Shown: positions 34,434-43,081 of the stretch, one piece after another
How the letters are laid out: each line of letters starts with the position of its first letter
How positions within the stretch are numbered: position 1 is the stretch's first letter
From: JAFGNV01 sp964612485
Lineage (GTDB): Bacteria > Chloroflexota > Anaerolineae > 4572-78 > J111
Assembly (NCBI GenBank): GCA_964612485.1
Contig: CAZTFF010000003.1
Span: forward strand, 1 to 64,000
DNA: 64,000 bases
Direction of reading: 5' to 3'
Notes under the pieces: model-generated
Database searches by the model: none
The model's input: only the letters and a program-made list of their open reading frames with translations
What the model was told of the DNA's origin: nothing
Made by a program: the position numbers and the translations under genes

Positions 34434-34910
34434 ATGCCAACGAGAAATTTGTGGCCCGACGAAATTAAAATATTGGCCATTGACGATCACCAGGATATTT
34501 TGAACTTGATCCGTCTCTCGTTGGAGCCGGCCGGGTTTCGGTTGATCCGCGCCGCCGACGCCAAAGAGGGATTGTCCTTGGCGCTGTCGGAATTACCGGA
34601 TTTATTGATTCTGGACCTGATGATGCCGGAATTGGACGGGTTTGAACTGCTGCGCCGCGCGCGCCGCCACCCCAAGCTGGAAAAAATACCGGTGGTGGTA
34701 ATTTCGGCCAAGGTCAATTCCATCGACCAGAAACGGATGCTGCAAATTTCTGAGCCGGATTACAACTCGATTGAGGCTTACCTTGGCAAGCCGTTTTCGC
34801 CGGCGTTACTGCTGCAAACCGTGAAAAGCGTGCTCATTAAACACAGGGAGTATGTGCTGGAAAAAAATCAGAAACAGCCCAAACCCTGGGAACAGGTACA
34901 TATTTCCTGA
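34434..34910 (+). CDS. Stand-alone response regulator receiver
   Basis: This 158-residue single-domain receiver has the acidic pair IDDHQD, the phosphoacceptor Asp in LLILDLMMPELDG, Thr/Ser in VVVISAK and Lys in YLGKPF. A short charged tail of about 25 residues follows, with no DNA-binding domain. It should act as a phospho-relay or protein-protein switch. No kinase is adjacent; orphan kinases at 4.2 and 55.3 kb are candidates. A strong hairpin terminator follows within the end of convergent mutY. Confidence 0.88.
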   Translation: MPTRNLWPDEIKILAIDDHQDILNLIRLSLEPAGFRLIRAADAKEGLSLALSELPDLLILDLMMPELDGFELLRRARRHPKLEKIPVVVISAKVNSIDQKRMLQISEPDYNSIEAYLGKPFSPALLLQTVKSVLIKHREYVLEKNQKQPKPWEQVHIS

Positions 34911-34921
34911 AGCCATAAAGA

Positions 34922-36064
34922 TCAAAGTGTAGTCCCCGCCATGGGGCCGGATTGGGCCGGCCGGTGCGGGGATTTTTTATTTTTGAGCGCCTCGATGATC
35001 TGCAAATCGGTGCGGGGGAAAGCAAATGATTCTATCTCGTTCAATGTTGTCCAGCACCAATCGGCCACGCCGATGGCCTGCGGTTCGCCCTGAAGCAGCC
35101 GGCACTCAAAGGCGTGGAGCGTGATTTTAAAGTGGGTATAACCGTGCTTGACCACGGTGACGCGCGGCCCTACTTCAATCTCAATCCCCAATTCTTCTTT
35201 GATCTCGCGCCGCAAACATTCGTCCAGTGTTTCCCCCGCTTCTTGTTTGCCGCCGGGGAATTCCCACAAGCCGCCCAACATACCTTCCAATGGACGTTGG
35301 GCGATCAAAATATGATCATCCTGACGGATAACGGCGGCGGTCACATCAAAATGGGGCAATTTTTTAGGCGCCGGTTTGATGGGAAGCTGCCGCGCGATTC
35401 CTTGCAGGTGCGCCTGGCACATCGGGTTTAAGGGGCAGCGCTCGCAGTTGGGGGTTTGGGGTGTGCAAATGATGGCCCCCAGTTCCATTAATGCCTGCGC
35501 CCAATCGCCGGGGCAATCGGGATCAACCAGGGCTGTGGCAATCTGTTTGATGTGCCGCGCGCCTTCTCCGCGCCGAACATCCTCCTCAATGGCAAACAGC
35601 CGGGCCAGAACCCGCCTCACATTGCCATCTATTGCCGGAACAGCCTGGCCAAAAGCAATCGCTGCCACAGCGCCGGCGGTGTAATCGCCAAAGCCGGGGA
35701 GTTGGCGCAATTCGGCGTAGGTTTCCGGAAACTGTCCCTCATAATTTTCAACAAGTTCACGGGCGGCTTTGTGCAGGTTGCGGGCGCGGGCGTAATAGCC
35801 CAACCCTTCCCACTGCTTGAGCGCATCCGCCAACGAAGCGGCGGCCAACGCTTGCACCGATGGGAAACGCGCCAAAAACCGGTGATAATAGGGAATCACC
35901 GTGGCCACCTGAGTTTGCTGCAACATCACCTCGGATACCCAGATACGATAAGGCGATGTTTCGCCGCGCCAGGGCAGGCTGCGCCGGTGGCGGCGGTACC
36001 AATCCAGCAAACGGAGACGAATCTGAGCAATATTTTGGAGTGGGATTTCGGGCAAATGAGTCAC
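34922..36064 (-). CDS. mutY: A/G-specific adenine glycosylase MutY
   Basis: MutY removes adenine opposite 8-oxoguanine. The 380-residue protein has the catalytic Glu45 in SEVMLQQTQ, the helix-hairpin-helix LPGFGDYTA (122-130), catalytic Asp146 in IDGNVRRV and the [4Fe-4S] ligands C200, C207, C210 and C216 in C-x6-C-x2-C-x5-C spacing. A C-terminal NUDIX-like domain (residues 235-360), with GLWEFPGGKQEAGE, recognises 8-oxoG. It is full length. The ATG is at 36064, with no strong ribosome site. The 3' end carries the terminator of the convergent receiver gene. Confidence 0.96.
   Translation of the reverse strand: MTHLPEIPLQNIAQIRLRLLDWYRRHRRSLPWRGETSPYRIWVSEVMLQQTQVATVIPYYHRFLARFPSVQALAAASLADALKQWEGLGYYARARNLHKAARELVENYEGQFPETYAELRQLPGFGDYTAGAVAAIAFGQAVPAIDGNVRRVLARLFAIEEDVRRGEGARHIKQIATALVDPDCPGDWAQALMELGAIICTPQTPNCERCPLNPMCQAHLQGIARQLPIKPAPKKLPHFDVTAAVIRQDDHILIAQRPLEGMLGGLWEFPGGKQEAGETLDECLRREIKEELGIEIEVGPRVTVVKHGYTHFKITLHAFECRLLQGEPQAIGVADWCWTTLNEIESFAFPRTDLQIIEALKNKKSPHRPAQSGPMAGTTL
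34933..34985 (+). terminator. Rho-independent terminator after the receiver gene
   Basis: An outer stem TCCCCGC/GCGGGGA and an inner stem GGCCGG/CCGGCC are followed by TTTTTTATTTTT. It lies inside the last codons of the convergent mutY gene, so its sequence is constrained by both genes. Confidence 0.8.
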
Positions 36065-36170
36065 AGTTGATTATGATAGCATCCGCCGGCCAAATTGAAA
36101 AGTAACAGCTTCCGAAACGCGCCTGCAATTCCAAATTCAAAGCCAAACCTGTCAGGTTGCGCAAGACCGT

Positions 36171-36223
36171 TTGACAATTCTCGGTTTCAGGTGTAAGATA
36201 AAATTTGTCATACAACTATACCA
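36171..36223 (+). promoter_or_regulatory. Promoter of the GntR gene with candidate operator
   Basis: TTGACA (36171-36176) and TAAGAT (36194-36199) are 17 bp apart. An imperfect inverted repeat, TGTCATA-CAAC-TATACCA (36206-36223), lies just downstream and resembles HutC/GntR-type sites with a TATAC half. Autoregulation is likely but not shown. Confidence 0.6.
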
Positions 36224-36246
36224 CCATATCATCATTCTAAAATTTT

Positions 36247-36981
36247 ATGCTCAAAAGAAACCCTTCGCTTACGGAACAGGCTAAAGCTTATATTAAAGAA
36301 CGCATCTTAAATGATGAGTTTGAAGAAGGCCGCATCCCCTCCGAAATTGTTTTGGCCGATGAGTTGGGCGTGAGCCGCACCACCGTTCGCGATGCCTTGA
36401 GCCGGCTGGAACACGAAGGTTTCATTTTTCGCAAGCAGGGGGCGGGCACGTTTGTGAATGATGCCGGCTTGCAGATCAAAACGCGCCTGGAAGAAATTTG
36501 GACCTACGAGGCCATGCTCAAGGCGCACGGGTACGCGCCCAGCACCCGCATCATCAGCCTGGAAGAAAAAACAGCAACGGATACGATGGTTGAGGCGCTG
36601 GCTATCGAACCGGGCGAGACCGTGTTGGTCGTCAAAAAACTGTTTTTGGCCGACGACAGCCCGGTCACGCTGACCGTCAACCATATTCCAACCGCCCTCA
36701 TCGCCCAACCCTACCAGGAGGCTGATTTTTGTCAACCCATCTACAAATTTTTATCAAACTTCTGCCAGCAGCACCTGACGTATTACCTCAGCGAGATTGT
36801 GCCGCTGCTGGCCCCCAAATGGTTGGTCGATGCGCTGGAACTACCCAAACAAAGATCGCCGATTTTAGCCTTTGATGAAGTGGGCTACAACCAGGACAAC
36901 GCGCCGGTCATCAAAGCCAACTCCTATTTTAGAGATGATTTACTGCGGCTGCGACTCATCCGGCGAGAAGCAGTGCCGTAG
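36247..36981 (+). CDS. GntR/HutC-family transcriptional regulator
   Basis: This 244-residue regulator has the GntR winged helix (residues 8-75: IPSEIVLADELGVSRTTVRDALSRLEHEGF and RKQGAGTFV) and a C-terminal UTRA effector domain (95-240) of the HutC type. UTRA domains bind small molecules such as sugars phosphates, amino acids or urocanate. It is the first gene before the transcarbamoylase-carbamate kinase operon, 95 bp upstream and on the same strand, so it probably senses the substrate of that pathway. A good promoter and a possible operator precede it. Confidence 0.88.
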   Translation: MLKRNPSLTEQAKAYIKERILNDEFEEGRIPSEIVLADELGVSRTTVRDALSRLEHEGFIFRKQGAGTFVNDAGLQIKTRLEEIWTYEAMLKAHGYAPSTRIISLEEKTATDTMVEALAIEPGETVLVVKKLFLADDSPVTLTVNHIPTALIAQPYQEADFCQPIYKFLSNFCQQHLTYYLSEIVPLLAPKWLVDALELPKQRSPILAFDEVGYNQDNAPVIKANSYFRDDLLRLRLIRREAVP

Positions 36982-37076
36982 GGATTTTGCAATATAGAAT
37001 ACGCCATGCTCTGATTGCTATCAAACGCGATCAGAAAAAATTATCAAATGTCCATTAATTCAGGAGGTTTTTTACT

Positions 37077-38030
37077 ATGCGCAGCTTTTTAGGTCGAGAC
37101 ATTTTGTCTCTGAAAGATTTTGAACGACACGAATTTGAACGGGTTTTTGACGTAGCCGAAGAACTCCGGCCCTACGCCGAAAATCGCCAAAACACCGATC
37201 TACTCTCTGAAAAAACATTGGTCACGGCCTTTTACCAGCCCAGCACCCGCACCCGGCTGGCCCACGAATCCGCCATGCACCGCCTGGGCGGGCACGTGAC
37301 CGGCTTTTCCGACCCCAAAATGACCCGCGCCGGCGATTTTTACCAGGAAAGCATCAAAGACACCATCAAAATGCTGGAATATTACGGTGATGTGGTGGTG
37401 ATGCGTCACTTCCAGCAAGGCGCGCCGCAGGAAGCGGCCAAATGGGCCTCGATTCCCATTATCAACGGCGGCGACGGCTGGGGCGAACACCCCACCCAAA
37501 TCCTGACCGATCTCTATACCGTGCAGCGCGAAAAGGGCCATCTGGACGGCTTGAAGTGGCTGGCGGTGGGCGATATGCGGATGCGCACCATGCACTCGCT
37601 GGCCTATGGCCTGACCCAGTTCGACTGCCCCATCACCTTTGTCTCCCCGCCGGATATGTCGTTAACCGACGAATTCAAGGCCGAGTTGGAACAGTACAGT
37701 CTCAACTTCAAAGAAGTGGAGCACGTAGAACAGGCTATTGCCGACGCCGACGTCATTCTGGTTGAACCTGTGGTGCAGCCCGACTACACCAAAGCCCGCG
37801 ATGAGCGCGGCGCCGACGTGGGGCTGACCCCGGCCAACTACAAGATCACCCGCGAACTGCTGACCACCAAAGCCAAATCCGACGCCATTCTGCTGCACTC
37901 GCTGCCGCGCATGGACGAAATCCCGGTGGATGTAGACATCACTCGCTGGTCCCGCTACTGGCAGGAAGCCTTCAACGGCGTGGTGATGCGTATGGCGCTG
38001 CTGGCCCTGGTTTTGGGCGCGATGGAATAG
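37077..38030 (+). CDS. Aspartate-transcarbamoylase-like protein, probably altered acceptor
   Basis: The 317-residue protein has the fold and carbamoyl-phosphate site of the ATCase/OTCase family: STRTR at residues 56-60, HPTQ in GWGEHPTQILTDLY, and LHSLPRMDEI near the C-terminus, whose final GVVMRMALLALVLG is strongly ATCase-like. However, the segment that in ATCase reads TRVQKER and binds aspartate is EPVVQPDY here, losing the Arg. It may transfer to, or phosphorolyse carbamoyl from, an amine other than aspartate. It heads an operon with YgeW-like transcarbamoylase and carbamate kinase, so a catabolic direction is likely. GGAGG precedes the ATG. Confidence 0.82.
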   Translation: MRSFLGRDILSLKDFERHEFERVFDVAEELRPYAENRQNTDLLSEKTLVTAFYQPSTRTRLAHESAMHRLGGHVTGFSDPKMTRAGDFYQESIKDTIKMLEYYGDVVVMRHFQQGAPQEAAKWASIPIINGGDGWGEHPTQILTDLYTVQREKGHLDGLKWLAVGDMRMRTMHSLAYGLTQFDCPITFVSPPDMSLTDEFKAELEQYSLNFKEVEHVEQAIADADVILVEPVVQPDYTKARDERGADVGLTPANYKITRELLTTKAKSDAILLHSLPRMDEIPVDVDITRWSRYWQEAFNGVVMRMALLALVLGAME

Positions 38031-38044
38031 TAATGAAAATTGAG

Positions 38045-38089
38045 GATTAGAGATTGGAGATTGTTGACTAATCTCCAATCTCCAATCTC
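38045..38089. repeat. AATCTCC-family inverted repeat, copy 2
   Basis: GATTAGAGATTGGAGATT and AATCTCCAATCTCCAATCTC fold back on each other in the spacer between the two transcarbamoylase genes, 15 bp after the first stop. This family is also seen at 16521, 41512 and 57234. Confidence 0.8.
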
Positions 38090-38104
38090 GAACAGGAGAC
38101 AATA

Positions 38105-39082
38105 ATGCAAACTGATTTACGCGGGCGTGATATGATCACGACCCAGGAATTTACCAGAGAAGAGATTGATACCATTGTTGATGTGGCGTTTGATCTCAAA
38201 CGCAAACGCGCGTTGGGCGAACCGCACGCCTATTTGCGCGATAAAGTGCTGGCCATGCTCTTTTTCTTTTCCAGCACCCGCACCCGCGCCTCGTTTGAGG
38301 CGGGGATGGCCCAATTGGGCGGCCACGCTCAATTCATCGACAGCAAAACCACCCAGGTGGCCCACGGCGATACGACCCGCGAAATTGGCGAGATTTTGGG
38401 CCGCTATAACGACGGCATCGCCATCCGCCACTGCGATTGGGACGTTGGCAACCAGTACATTCGCTGGGTGGCCGAGGCCAGCCGCACGCCGGTGTTGAAC
38501 ATGCAGTGCGAAATTTACCACCCCTTTCAAATTCTGGCCGACCTGCAAACCATCATCGAGAAAAAAGGCGATCCGCGCGGCAAAACCATCACCATAAGTT
38601 GGGCCTACGCCTCCAGCTACTCCAAACCGATGAGCGTGCCGCAAAGCCTCATTTTGTTGATGACGCGCTACGGCATGAACGTGCGACTGGTTCACCCGCC
38701 GGAGTTCAAACTGATGCCCGATATCGTTGATCAGGCCCAGGAAAACGCCAAAAAACATCACAGCAGTTTTGAAATTATGGACGATTTTGACGCCGGCATG
38801 AAAGATTCCGACATCGTCTACGCCAAAAGCTGGGGGCCAATGCTGACCACCACCGATCCCGCCGAAGACAAGCGCCTGATCGATCAATACAAAGATTGGA
38901 TTGCCGACGAGCGCCGCCTAGCTATGGCCAACGAAGACGCTATTTACATGCACCCCCTCCCCGCCGACCGCAATATTGAAGTGACCGACGGCGTTATCGA
39001 CGGGCCGCACTCGGTGGTATTTGACCAGGCCGAGAACCGCCTGCACGCGCAAAAATCGGTGATGGCGCTAACCATGAGGTAG
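38105..39082 (+). CDS. ygeW: Knotted transcarbamoylase of the YgeW type
   Basis: The 325-residue protein has the carbamoyl-phosphate motif SSTRTRASFE (residues 56-65), the HPFQ site in YHPFQILADLQ and MHPLPADRN near the end. The segment WAYASSYSKPMSVPQSLILL closely matches the knot region of YgeW (WAY-x-SYxKPxSVPQ). Unlike standard OTCase, the family's amino substrate is not ornithine and remains undefined; in E. coli ygeW sits in a purine-related catabolic cluster with ygeX and yqeA. The downstream carbamate kinase suggests it works backwards, releasing carbamoyl phosphate. AGGAGACAATA precedes the ATG. It is shorter than E. coli YgeW by about 70 residues. Confidence 0.85.
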   Translation: MQTDLRGRDMITTQEFTREEIDTIVDVAFDLKRKRALGEPHAYLRDKVLAMLFFFSSTRTRASFEAGMAQLGGHAQFIDSKTTQVAHGDTTREIGEILGRYNDGIAIRHCDWDVGNQYIRWVAEASRTPVLNMQCEIYHPFQILADLQTIIEKKGDPRGKTITISWAYASSYSKPMSVPQSLILLMTRYGMNVRLVHPPEFKLMPDIVDQAQENAKKHHSSFEIMDDFDAGMKDSDIVYAKSWGPMLTTTDPAEDKRLIDQYKDWIADERRLAMANEDAIYMHPLPADRNIEVTDGVIDGPHSVVFDQAENRLHAQKSVMALTMR

Positions 39083-39083
39083 A

Positions 39084-39180
39084 ACAAAGTAGCAAAGTAG
39101 CAAAGTAGCAGGTAACAAAGTAATAGGGAACAGAATAGCACAAAATATGCTACCCTGTTACTTGCTCCTCTGCTACGCTG
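39084..39180. repeat. GTAGCAAAG-family repeat, copy 2
   Basis: Three AAAGTAGC units and GGTAACA are followed by complementary TGTTACTTGC and GCTAC segments, giving a long foldback. The array starts right after the ygeW stop codon and ends before the arcC ribosome site. A related, shorter element lies at 21077-21129. Confidence 0.75.
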
Positions 39181-39197
39181 AACAGGAGACTCCTTCT

Positions 39198-40148
39198 ATG
39201 AGCCAAAAAGTTGCAATGGTCGCCATTGGCGGCAATTCGCTGATAAAAGACAAACTGCATCAAAGCGTGCGAGATCAATATGTGGCAGCCCAGGAAACGT
39301 GCGATCACATTGTGGCGATGATCAAAGAGGGGTGGAATGTGGTGATTGGTCACGGCAACGGCCCACAGGTGGGCTTTATTTTGCGTCGTTCAGAACTGGC
39401 CGCCCATGAACTCCACGAGGTGCCGATGGACGCCATTGTGGCCGATACCCAGGGCGCAATTGGCTACGCCTTGCAGCAAAATCTCTACAATGAATTCCGG
39501 CTCTACAACATCAAAAAACACGCCGCCACCATCGTCACCCAGGTAGAAGTAGACCCCAAAGACCCCGCCTTTCTGAATCCCAGCAAACCCATTGGATCGT
39601 TTATGGATGAAGATCAGGCCCGGGTTCGGCAGGTGAAAGACGGCTGGGATGTAGTGGAAGATGCCGGACGCGGGTGGCGGCGGGTGGTGGCCTCGCCCCG
39701 GCCCATACGGATTGTGGAAGATGAGGCCATCAAAGAATTGGTTCAGGCCGGTTTTGTAGTGATTGCCGGCGGCGGCGGCGGTATCCCCGTTATCCCCGAT
39801 GTGGAAGGCAATTTGCGCGGCGTCCCGGCGGTCATCGACAAAGATTTTGCCGCCTCGCTGCTGGCTCAATCGATTGGCGCGGATTTTTTCATCATCAGCA
39901 CGGCGGTAGAAAAAGTGGCCCTGAATTTTGGCAACCCCAACCAGCAGTGGCTCGATCACATGACCGTCTCCGAGGCCAAACAATACCTGGCCGAAGGCAC
40001 CCACTTTGCCAAAGGCAGCATGGCGCCCAAAATTCAGGCCTGCATCGAGTTTTTGGAAAACGGCGGCCAACGGGCCGTCATCTCCAATCCCGATAACCTG
40101 GAGCGGGCGCTGGCCGGAGAAACCGGCACGCATATTACCCATGATTAG
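39198..40148 (+). CDS. arcC: Carbamate kinase
   Basis: Carbamate kinase converts carbamoyl phosphate and ADP to carbamate (CO2 plus ammonia) and ATP, the energy-yielding step of arginine- and purine-type fermentations. The 316-residue product has family signatures MVAIGGNSLI at the N-terminus, VIGHGNGPQVGF, VVASPRPIRIVE, VIAGGGGGIPVI and SMAPKIQACIEFL. I chose ATG 39198 after GGAGACTCCTTCT; the longer frame begins inside the repeat. Encoded directly after two transcarbamoylases, it strongly supports ATP recovery from a carbamoylated substrate. Confidence 0.95.
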   Translation: MSQKVAMVAIGGNSLIKDKLHQSVRDQYVAAQETCDHIVAMIKEGWNVVIGHGNGPQVGFILRRSELAAHELHEVPMDAIVADTQGAIGYALQQNLYNEFRLYNIKKHAATIVTQVEVDPKDPAFLNPSKPIGSFMDEDQARVRQVKDGWDVVEDAGRGWRRVVASPRPIRIVEDEAIKELVQAGFVVIAGGGGGIPVIPDVEGNLRGVPAVIDKDFAASLLAQSIGADFFIISTAVEKVALNFGNPNQQWLDHMTVSEAKQYLAEGTHFAKGSMAPKIQACIEFLENGGQRAVISNPDNLERALAGETGTHITHD

Positions 40149-40231
40149 GGTGTCAAATGCCAGGTGTCACGTTTTACGCACCACACACTACGGATCATAC
40201 GCTGTGACAGATTAGAAACGGATAACAAACC

Positions 40232-41494
40232 ATGGAACACGTTTTAAGCCTAAAATGCGTCATCTGCGGCAAAGAGTACAGCCCGGATGAGGTTGATTAC
40301 GTTTGCCCCGATCACGGTGCTGAGGGCATTTTGGATGTACAGTACGATTACGACCTGATCGAACGCCGACTCAGCCCCGGCGATCTTTTTCACTCCACCG
40401 ATTATACTATCTGGCGCTACAAACAATTGCTGCCGGTTAACCGGGATACGCCGGTGCCGCCGCTTTCTGTGGGCTGGACGCCGCTCTACAAAATCCAACG
40501 GCTGGCGGCGGATTTGGGGTTGAAAAACCTGTGGGTTAAAGACGATGGCCGCCTGCCCACAGCCTCGTTCAAAGACCGGGCCAGCGCCATTGCCGTGGTG
40601 AAGGCGCAGGAAAAAGGCGCAGAGATGGTAACCACGGCCAGCACCGGCAACGCGGCAGCCGCGCTGAGCGGCCTGTGCGCCAGCGTCAAACAACCCAACG
40701 TTATTTTTGTGCCGGAAAGCGCGCCCGAAGCGAAAATTGCCCAACTGCTGGTTTTTGGTTCTCAAGTGATGCTGGTTAAAGGCACCTATGATGATGCTTT
40801 TGATCTGTGCCTGGAAGCAGCCCGCGAATACAACTGGTACAATCGCAACACCGGCTACAACCCCTACATGAGCGAGGGCAAAAAGACGGCCAGCTTTGAA
40901 ATTTGCGAGCAGTTGGGCTGGAAAGCGCCCGACCGCATTTTTGTGAGCGTGGGCGACGGCTGTATCATCGGCGGGCTGCACAAAGGGCTGAAAGATTTGC
41001 TGGCCCTGGGCTGGATCGACCAGATGCCCAGGCTGATGGGCATCCAGGCCGACGGCAGCAATTTTATGACCCAGGCCTGGGAAAATGATGAGGATGTTCT
41101 CTCCAAAGCCCCCATCAAAGCCCAAACTGTGGCCGACAGCATCAGCGCCGGCCTGCCCCGTGACCGCATCAAAGCGATGGCCGCCGTGAAGGAAACAAAC
41201 GGCGCTTACATTTCTGTAAGCGACGACGAAATTCTGGAAGCGATCCCCACCCTGGCCCGTGGCTGCGGCGTTTTTGCCGAGCCGGCGGGGGCCACTGCCC
41301 TGGCCGGGCTGGTCAAAGCCGTCAACAATGAACTGGTATCGCCGGAGGAGAAGATTGTAGTACTCAACACCGGCAACGGCCTGAAGGATATTGCCAGCGC
41401 GATGAAGTCGGTAGAGCAGGTAGGAACCACCCCCTACCGCATTGCGCCGGAGATAGACGATTTACAGAATATTGTAGCAAGTTGGAAAGATTAG
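40232..41494 (+). CDS. Threonine synthase-like PLP enzyme with N-terminal zinc ribbon
   Basis: This 420-residue fold-type II PLP enzyme begins with a Cys-rich ribbon (KCVICGKEY and a later Cys near residue 27), as in one class of bacterial and archaeal threonine synthases. The PLP Lys is in ASFKDRASAIAV, the phosphate loop in STGNAAAALS, and the C-terminal GCGVFAEPAGATALAG is typical. In E. coli-type clusters the same position is held by diaminopropionate ammonia-lyase, also fold-type II, so this protein could be a beta-eliminating ammonia-lyase rather than a biosynthetic enzyme. No homoserine genes are nearby. The ribosome site is weak. Confidence 0.85.
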   Translation: MEHVLSLKCVICGKEYSPDEVDYVCPDHGAEGILDVQYDYDLIERRLSPGDLFHSTDYTIWRYKQLLPVNRDTPVPPLSVGWTPLYKIQRLAADLGLKNLWVKDDGRLPTASFKDRASAIAVVKAQEKGAEMVTTASTGNAAAALSGLCASVKQPNVIFVPESAPEAKIAQLLVFGSQVMLVKGTYDDAFDLCLEAAREYNWYNRNTGYNPYMSEGKKTASFEICEQLGWKAPDRIFVSVGDGCIIGGLHKGLKDLLALGWIDQMPRLMGIQADGSNFMTQAWENDEDVLSKAPIKAQTVADSISAGLPRDRIKAMAAVKETNGAYISVSDDEILEAIPTLARGCGVFAEPAGATALAGLVKAVNNELVSPEEKIVVLNTGNGLKDIASAMKSVEQVGTTPYRIAPEIDDLQNIVASWKD

Positions 41495-41511
41495 AACCAC
41501 GAAAATACTTC

Positions 41512-41568
41512 GAGAGATTAAAAAATTGGAGATTGACAGTTTTCCAAATCTCCAATCTCTAATCTCTA
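41512..41568. repeat. AATCTCC-family inverted repeat, copy 3
   Basis: AATTGGAGATTGACAG and CAAATCTCCAATCTCTAATCTC fold back in the spacer between the two PLP enzyme genes. The element ends just before the AAGGAG site of the next gene. Confidence 0.75.
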
Positions 41569-41587
41569 TTTACCAAGGAGCAAAACC

Positions 41588-43057
41588 ATGATCGATTTAA
41601 CCCTTTATCAGGAACCGTTGGCAAGAGCCGTGCAGCGGGCGCGAGAGCGCAACATCATCATCCCCACCTTCAAACAGCAGCGCAATCCCGCCCTCATCCC
41701 CGATGCTATCAAAGCCAAACTCAAGAATGTGGGTTTGTGGGACGTCAACCCGCTCAACTTGTTCCGCATCACCTGGCACAACGAGCCGGCGCCCAGCGGC
41801 GGCGGCTTTGGCGAGGTCAATTTTTTGGAATTTCCCAAAGAACTGACCGGCGTAGAGGCCCGAATTGTGGCCCCGGTTGGCAAATGGTTCCCCACGGGCG
41901 CGCACAAAGTGGGGGCGGCCTTTGGCTGCCTGGTGCCGCGTCTGGTTACCGGCCAATTTGACCCGACCAGCCAGAAAGCCGTGTGGCCTTCCACCGGCAA
42001 CTACTGCCGGGGCGGGGCGTACGATTCTTCGCTGCTGGCCTGCGAGTCCATCGCCATTTTGCCCGAAGGCATGAGCCAGGAGCGGTTTGATTGGCTGGCC
42101 AGCGTGGCCGGGGAAACCATCAAAACGCCGGGCAGCGAGAGCAATGTCAAAGAGATTTTTGATAAATGCTGGGAACTACGCCGCTCCGGCGAAGACCTGG
42201 TGATCTTCAACCAGTTTGATGAATTTGGCAACTACCTGTGGCACTACGAAATCACCGGCCCGGCGATGATGGAAGTGCTGGAAAAAATCATGAGGCCAAA
42301 CGACCGCTATCGCGGCCTGATCTCGGCCACCGGCTCCGGCGGCACCATTGCCTGCGGCGATTATCTCAAAGAGCAGTTCCCCGATAGTAAAATCGCCGCC
42401 AGCGAAGCCGTCCAATGCCCCACGCTGCTGCTGAACGGTTTTGGCGAGCACCGCATCGAAGGCATCGGCGACAAACACGTACCCTGGATCCACAACGTCA
42501 AAAATACAGACATGGTGATGGCCATTGACGACGAAGCGCCCATCAGCCTTATTCGCCTGTTCAACGAACCGGCGGGCAAACAATACCTGGCCCGGCAAGG
42601 CGTGCCGGACGATTTGATTGAGAAACTGGAGTGGCTGGGAATTTCCTGTGTGTCCAACCTGTTATCGGCCATTAAATTTGCCAAATATTACGAACTGGAC
42701 GAAAACGACGTGGTGATGACGGTGCTGACCGATTCGATGGAAATGTACCAGAGCCGCCTGACCGAACTGACCGCCGAACGCGGCGAATTCACCGAGGTTG
42801 ACGCAGCGGGCGCGTATCATCGCTACCTGCTGGGCCAAACACTGGATTATATGCAGGAGTTGACCTACTACGACCGCAAGCGGGTGCATAATCTCAAATA
42901 CTACACCTGGGTAGAACAGCAGGGCAAAACCTACGAAGAAATCCAGACCCAGTGGTATGATGATGCGTATTGGACCGGACTCCACGGCCACGTAGATGAA
43001 ATGGACGCGTTGATCGATGAATTTAACGAACGGACGGGATTGCTCAAAGAACTTTGA
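41588..43057 (+). CDS. Cysteine synthase-family PLP enzyme of unknown substrate
   Basis: The 489-residue fold-type II PLP protein has the Schiff-base Lys in FPTGAHKVGAAFG, a Ser/Asn loop in PSTGNYCRGGAYDSS, and the phosphate-binding glycine loop in SATGSGGTIACGDY. It is much longer than cysteine synthase (about 310) because of an N-terminal extension of about 80 residues and a C-terminal 90-residue tail rich in Tyr and acidic residues. Members of this family catalyse beta-replacement or beta-elimination on amino acids. As the last gene of the transcarbamoylase operon it probably deaminates or lyses the amine freed from the carbamoyl group. AAGGAG precedes ATG 41588; a terminator follows. Confidence 0.78.
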   Translation: MIDLTLYQEPLARAVQRARERNIIIPTFKQQRNPALIPDAIKAKLKNVGLWDVNPLNLFRITWHNEPAPSGGGFGEVNFLEFPKELTGVEARIVAPVGKWFPTGAHKVGAAFGCLVPRLVTGQFDPTSQKAVWPSTGNYCRGGAYDSSLLACESIAILPEGMSQERFDWLASVAGETIKTPGSESNVKEIFDKCWELRRSGEDLVIFNQFDEFGNYLWHYEITGPAMMEVLEKIMRPNDRYRGLISATGSGGTIACGDYLKEQFPDSKIAASEAVQCPTLLLNGFGEHRIEGIGDKHVPWIHNVKNTDMVMAIDDEAPISLIRLFNEPAGKQYLARQGVPDDLIEKLEWLGISCVSNLLSAIKFAKYYELDENDVVMTVLTDSMEMYQSRLTELTAERGEFTEVDAAGAYHRYLLGQTLDYMQELTYYDRKRVHNLKYYTWVEQQGKTYEEIQTQWYDDAYWTGLHGHVDEMDALIDEFNERTGLLKEL

Positions 43058-43081
43058 TTCCTGGTCTTGTACTGTTTAGGC

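Noticed and set aside
37077..38030. Calling this gene pyrB, completing a pyrimidine pathway with pyrD/pyrK
   Set aside because: The aspartate-binding motif is altered and the operon is catabolic, so the biosynthetic name is not supported.
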